Positions 58,518 to 64,000 of a stretch of 64,000 bases of DNA are shown here, in pieces. The notes beneath the pieces were generated by a model. That model saw nothing but the letters and a program-made list of their open reading frames with translations. It had not been told where the DNA came from and made no database searches. Positions within the stretch are counted from its first letter, which is position 1. Each line of letters opens with the position of its first letter. Location of the stretch: positions 992,001 through 1,056,000 of the forward strand of contig NZ_CP075896.1 of the NCBI RefSeq assembly GCF_018604545.1. Reading direction: 5' to 3'. The stretch is from Streptomyces koelreuteriae (GTDB taxonomy: Bacteria > Actinomycetota > Actinomycetes > Streptomycetales > Streptomycetaceae). The translations under genes were made by a program, and so were the position numbers.

Positions 58518-59525
58518 ATGGCCTCACCTCCGGTCACCGGTCCCGCCGCGGTGCCCCGGCGCCACGGCGGGCCGGGCCCGGCCCGCTTCCGCCCCCGGCG
58601 CACCCCGCCGACGGGCGCCGCAGCGCCGAGACGTCGCGGTGTGCTGTCCTACTGGCGGCAGTACCTGGCGATCTCGCCCTTCTTCCTGATCTTCGGCATC
58701 TTCTCGTTCGTCCCGGTCTTCTACTCGCTGTACCTGGCCTTCCAGCGCTGGGACGGCATGGGCACCATCCAGTTCGTCGGCCTGCAGCAGTTCCGTTTCC
58801 TCTGGGACGACCCGGTCTTCTGGATGTCGATCCGCAACACCCTGGTGATCTGGGTCCTGTCCACCGTCCCCACGCTGTTCGGCGCCTTGGTGCTGGCGAC
58901 GCTGCTGCACTCGGTGCGGCGCTTCAAGGGCTTCTACCGCATCGCCCTCTACATACCGAACGTCACCTCGATCGTCGCCGTGTCGATCTTCTTCGGCGCG
59001 GTGTTCAGCAACAACTTCGGCCTGGTCAACGCCATTCTGGGCACGGTCGGGATCTCACCCGTGCCGTGGCTGAGCAATCCGTGGCTGATCAAGCTGGTCA
59101 TCGCGCTGCTGATGACCTGGATGTGGACCGGCTACAACATGATCATCTATCTGGCCGGCCTCCAGGCCATCCCCACCCAGATCTACGAGGCGGCCAAGCT
59201 GGACGGCGCCGGTCCGATCCGCACGTTCTTCCAGATCACCATGCCGATCATGCGGCCCATCATCCTGTTCACCGTCATCATCTCGACCATCAACGGCCTG
59301 CAGAGCTTCAGCGAACCCCAGGTCCTGTTCGGCAGCAACGCCGCCAACCCGAACCTCGGCGGTCCCGGCCAGGCGGGCCTGACCACGCTGCTGTACTTCT
59401 ACCAATCCGCCTTCGTCAACAACGACTACGGCTACGGCGCGGCCATCGTATGGGCCTTCTTCGTACTGATCATGGTGCTGGTCGTCATCAACTGGCGCGT
59501 CGTGCAGCGCGGGAGGAAGTCATGA
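58518..59525 (+). CDS. ABC sugar transporter permease 1 (CUT1, MalF-type)
   Basis: This 335-residue inner-membrane permease has about six helices. The first 45 residues are Pro/Arg-rich and cytoplasmic. The EAA loop that contacts the ATPase is IPTQIYEAAKLDGAGPIRTFFQITMPIM at about residues 220-247. The ATG lies three bases after the binding-protein stop, and the end overlaps the second permease gene by four bases (ATGA). Confidence 0.92.
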   Translation: MASPPVTGPAAVPRRHGGPGPARFRPRRTPPTGAAAPRRRGVLSYWRQYLAISPFFLIFGIFSFVPVFYSLYLAFQRWDGMGTIQFVGLQQFRFLWDDPVFWMSIRNTLVIWVLSTVPTLFGALVLATLLHSVRRFKGFYRIALYIPNVTSIVAVSIFFGAVFSNNFGLVNAILGTVGISPVPWLSNPWLIKLVIALLMTWMWTGYNMIIYLAGLQAIPTQIYEAAKLDGAGPIRTFFQITMPIMRPIILFTVIISTINGLQSFSEPQVLFGSNAANPNLGGPGQAGLTTLLYFYQSAFVNNDYGYGAAIVWAFFVLIMVLVVINWRVVQRGRKS

Positions 59526-60370
59526 CCGCAGTGGTCAAGAGGCGGTCACGGCGCCCCAAGGGCCTCACCGCGCACATCGTCCTCGCCCTTGCCGTGCTGA
59601 TCTCGATCTTCCCGTTCGTGTGGACGATCGTCATGGCGACGAACACCACCGAGGACATCTACAAGAGCCCGCCGAAGCTGACCTTCGGCTCCCATCTGCT
59701 GGAGAACATCCGGCATGTGCTCGACACCATCGACTTCTTCGGGTCGATGCTGAACACGCTCCTCGTCGCCTCCGTGACCACCGTCCTGGTCCTGTTCGTG
59801 GACTCCCTGGCCGCGTTCGCCTTCGCCAAGTTCGACTTCCCCGGGCGCAAGGTGCTGTTCGCGATGCTGGTGGGGTTCATGATGCTGCCGCTTCAGCTGG
59901 CCGTCCTGCCGCAGTTCATCCTGATGTCGGACATCGGCTGGGTCGGCACGCTCAAGGCGCTGGCCCTGCCCGCCCTCGCCAACGCCTTCGGCATCTTCTG
60001 GCTGCGCCAGTACATCGAGAACGGGGTGCCGGACGAACTCCTCGACGCCGCGCGGATCGACGGGGCGGGGTTCTTCCGGCAGTACTGGAACATCGTGCTG
60101 CCGATGATCAAGCCCGCGCTGTCCTTCCTGGCCATCTACGCCTTCGTCGGTGCCTGGAACGACTACATCTGGCCGCTCGTCGTGCTCACCGACCCGGGCC
60201 ATCTCACGCTGCAGGTGGTGCTCGCCCAGCTCCACGTCGGCCACACCACCGACTACAGCATGGTCATGGCCGGTGTGCTCATGGCGTCCCTTCCGCTGGT
60301 CATCGTCTTCACCCTGTTCGCCCGCGGGTTCATCGCGGGCGCCACGGAGGGAGCGGTCCAGGGGAGTTGA
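59522..60370 (+). CDS. ABC sugar transporter permease 2 (CUT1, MalG-type)
   Basis: This 282-residue permease has six helices and the EAA motif VPDELLDAARIDGAGFFRQYWNIVLPMIKPA. It is the partner of the preceding gene. No ATP-binding subunit is encoded in the operon; in Streptomyces the shared ATPase MsiK energises several such systems, and that is the likely case here. A dispersed hairpin repeat begins right after the stop. Confidence 0.92.
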   Translation: MTAVVKRRSRRPKGLTAHIVLALAVLISIFPFVWTIVMATNTTEDIYKSPPKLTFGSHLLENIRHVLDTIDFFGSMLNTLLVASVTTVLVLFVDSLAAFAFAKFDFPGRKVLFAMLVGFMMLPLQLAVLPQFILMSDIGWVGTLKALALPALANAFGIFWLRQYIENGVPDELLDAARIDGAGFFRQYWNIVLPMIKPALSFLAIYAFVGAWNDYIWPLVVLTDPGHLTLQVVLAQLHVGHTTDYSMVMAGVLMASLPLVIVFTLFARGFIAGATEGAVQGS

Positions 60371-60450
60371 CGCGCCCCAAGGGGCGCGGGGCTGTGTCTA
60401 TATACGGCTCCGCCGCGTGGGCGCGACCAGCCACAGCGGACGCGCAGCCG
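60371..60450. repeat. dispersed Streptomyces hairpin repeat, copy 3, with perfect hairpin
   Basis: It begins with CGCGCCCCAAGGGGCGCG, a perfect 8-base stem with a 2-base turn at the permease stop, and ends with GGGCGCGACCAGCCAC. It is in the opposite orientation to the other two copies. It lies between permease 2 and the phosphodiesterase gene and may attenuate transcription. Confidence 0.75.
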
Positions 60451-60498
60451 AGAACCGGCAGCCGGTCCCGAGCTCTCAGGACAAAAGAGAGGCACCCA

Positions 60499-61427
60499 GT
60501 GACGGACGTCAGCTCCGAGGCCCCACGCACCAAGGTCCTCGTCGTCGGCATGGACGGACTGCGCTACGACCGGCTGGCCCGCTCCGCGTCCGCGGCACCC
60601 GTGCTGCACGCCCTGATGGCCGCGGGCGCCGTCGGCACCAGCCTGCTGCCGTACGGCGAGGCGGACGGCCAGGCCGAGGACGGGCCGTCGACCAGCATGG
60701 CCTACACCGACTCCGGGCCCGGCTGGTCGAGCGTGCTGACCGGGGTGTGGCCCGACCGTCACGGCGTGACCGGCAACGACTTCACCGGCGCCGACTACAC
60801 CCGGTACCCCGACTTCCTCAGCCGCGCCGTGGCGGCCCGGCCGGGTCTGCGCACCGCGGCCGCGGTGTCCTGGCCGGAGCTGGTCCGGCGCGGAGTCCTC
60901 GGCCCCGCGATCGGCCGGCGGGTCCACTACGACGGCGAAACCGACGGCTACGCGAGCGCGGACCGCCGCGTAGCCGACACCGCGGCGGGCTGGCTCACCC
61001 AGGACGACCCGGACGTGGTGTTCGTGTACTTCGGCGCCACCGACGAGGCGGGCCACGCCACGGGCCCCCTCTCCCCCGCCTACGCTCACGCGCTCCTCGC
61101 CCAGGACGCGCACCTCGGACGGCTGCTGGAGGCGATCGACGCCCGGCGCTCGGACCCGGCACGCGCCGAGGAGCGCTGGACCGTGCTGGTGACCACGGAC
61201 CACGGTCATCTCGACTCCGGCGGCCACGGCGGTGACACGCGTGCCGAGCGGGAGGTCTTCGTCGTCCTCGCCGAGCCCGGCGGGCCCGGAGGCGTCCGGC
61301 TCGACTCGCCCCGCCTCGTCGACATCGCCCCCACGGTCCTGGACCGTCTCGGCATCCCCGCCGACCCCGCCCGGGGCCTGGCGGGCCGTGTTCTGCCCCG
61401 CCCCACCGCACCGAATCCGGAATGGTC

Positions 61428-61431
<4 letters not shown>
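60499..61431 (+). CDS. alkaline-phosphatase-superfamily (type I phosphodiesterase/nucleotide pyrophosphatase-like) enzyme
   Basis: This 310-residue metal-dependent hydrolase of the alkaline phosphatase fold has metal ligands in VVGMDGLRYDR (Asp 19), SMAYTDSGPGWSSVLTG with the nucleophile Thr or Ser region, WPDRHGVTGND, and VTTDHGHLDSGGHGG near the end. It has no signal peptide. It would hydrolyse phosphate diesters, phosphonates or sugar phosphates. The GTG at 60499 has AAGAGAGG upstream. The beta-galactosidase gene starts inside its stop codon, so it belongs to the glycan operon. The substrate is unknown, possibly phosphorylated glycans. Confidence 0.87.

Positions 61432-64000
<2,569 letters not shown>

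Noticed and set aside
57230..60370. A plus-strand frame of over 1000 codons running through the ABC transporter genes
   Set aside because: It joins an out-of-frame reading of the binding protein and first permease to the real second permease. The true genes have proper starts, overlaps and membrane segments.

Overview
The window is a stretch of very high-GC chromosome from an actinomycete, almost certainly a Streptomyces. The evidence is the strong third-position GC bias, abundant GTG and TTG starts with GGAGG-type ribosome sites, 1-4 nt translational overlaps, a DUF2510 protein, and three copies of the dispersed hairpin repeat (CGCGCAGTTCCCCGCGCCCC and variants) common in Streptomyces. From memory, small laccase, two NHEJ-type genes, the pcaV-pcaIJFHGBL locus and an Sfp-type phosphopantetheinyl transferase lie in the SCO66xx-67xx region of S. 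coelicolor, so much of the left two thirds looks like syntenic core. No tRNA, rRNA, CRISPR, prophage, insertion sequence or origin was seen. No gap between genes exceeds 300 bases.

Region 1 (0-8.1 kb) holds a VOC protein, a LacI regulator with a palindromic operator, a Tat-exported two-domain small laccase, and a divergent coupled pair of secreted proteins: ThuA plus glucose/sorbosone dehydrogenase, then cupredoxin plus three OmpL47-like domains plus DUF1080. The first of the pair carries a TTA codon at position 3, a bldA-type control signal. Region 2 (8.1-11 kb) is a non-homologous end-joining set, a LigD-like polymerase and an ATP-dependent ligase, with a frameshifted PP2C phosphatase remnant between them. 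Next come an alcohol dehydrogenase and a DUF3048 lipoprotein.

Region 3 (13.4-20.6 kb) is a complete protocatechuate/beta-ketoadipate operon (pcaI-J-F-H-G-B-L) divergent from its MarR regulator pcaV, with two likely operator sites. A large LAL-type ATPase regulator without its DNA-binding domain converges on it. Region 4 (23.4-35.1 kb) contains an MHS permease with anmK, a DUF2510 protein rich in repeats, a TetR regulator with an array of palindromes facing a PAP2 membrane gene and an EamA-like transporter gene, a Tat-exported phospholipase C, a second MHS permease and an Eis-like acetyltransferase.

Region 5 (35.2-43 kb) pairs a vanillate O-demethylase operon (vanA, a 66-residue CxC protein, vanB) with an opposing hydroxyproline catabolic operon: three-subunit D-hydroxyproline dehydrogenase, deaminase, epimerase and a GntR regulator. 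Vanillate demethylation yields protocatechuate, the substrate of the pca operon, so laccase, van and pca together suggest a lignin-monomer theme. Region 6 (43-49.4 kb) has an orphan MmyB-type ligand domain, an XRE/ImmA pair, a phosphopantetheinyl transferase coupled to a metallophosphoesterase, an ATP-grasp protein and a sulfotransferase.

Region 7 (49.5-64 kb) is a glycan-use locus. A DeoR regulator lies upstream of GH4, GH38 alpha-mannosidase and GH29 alpha-fucosidase on one strand. A PfkB kinase, an ABC importer (binding protein and two permeases, no ATPase), a phosphodiesterase-like enzyme and a GH2 beta-galactosidase cut by the window edge lie on the other.
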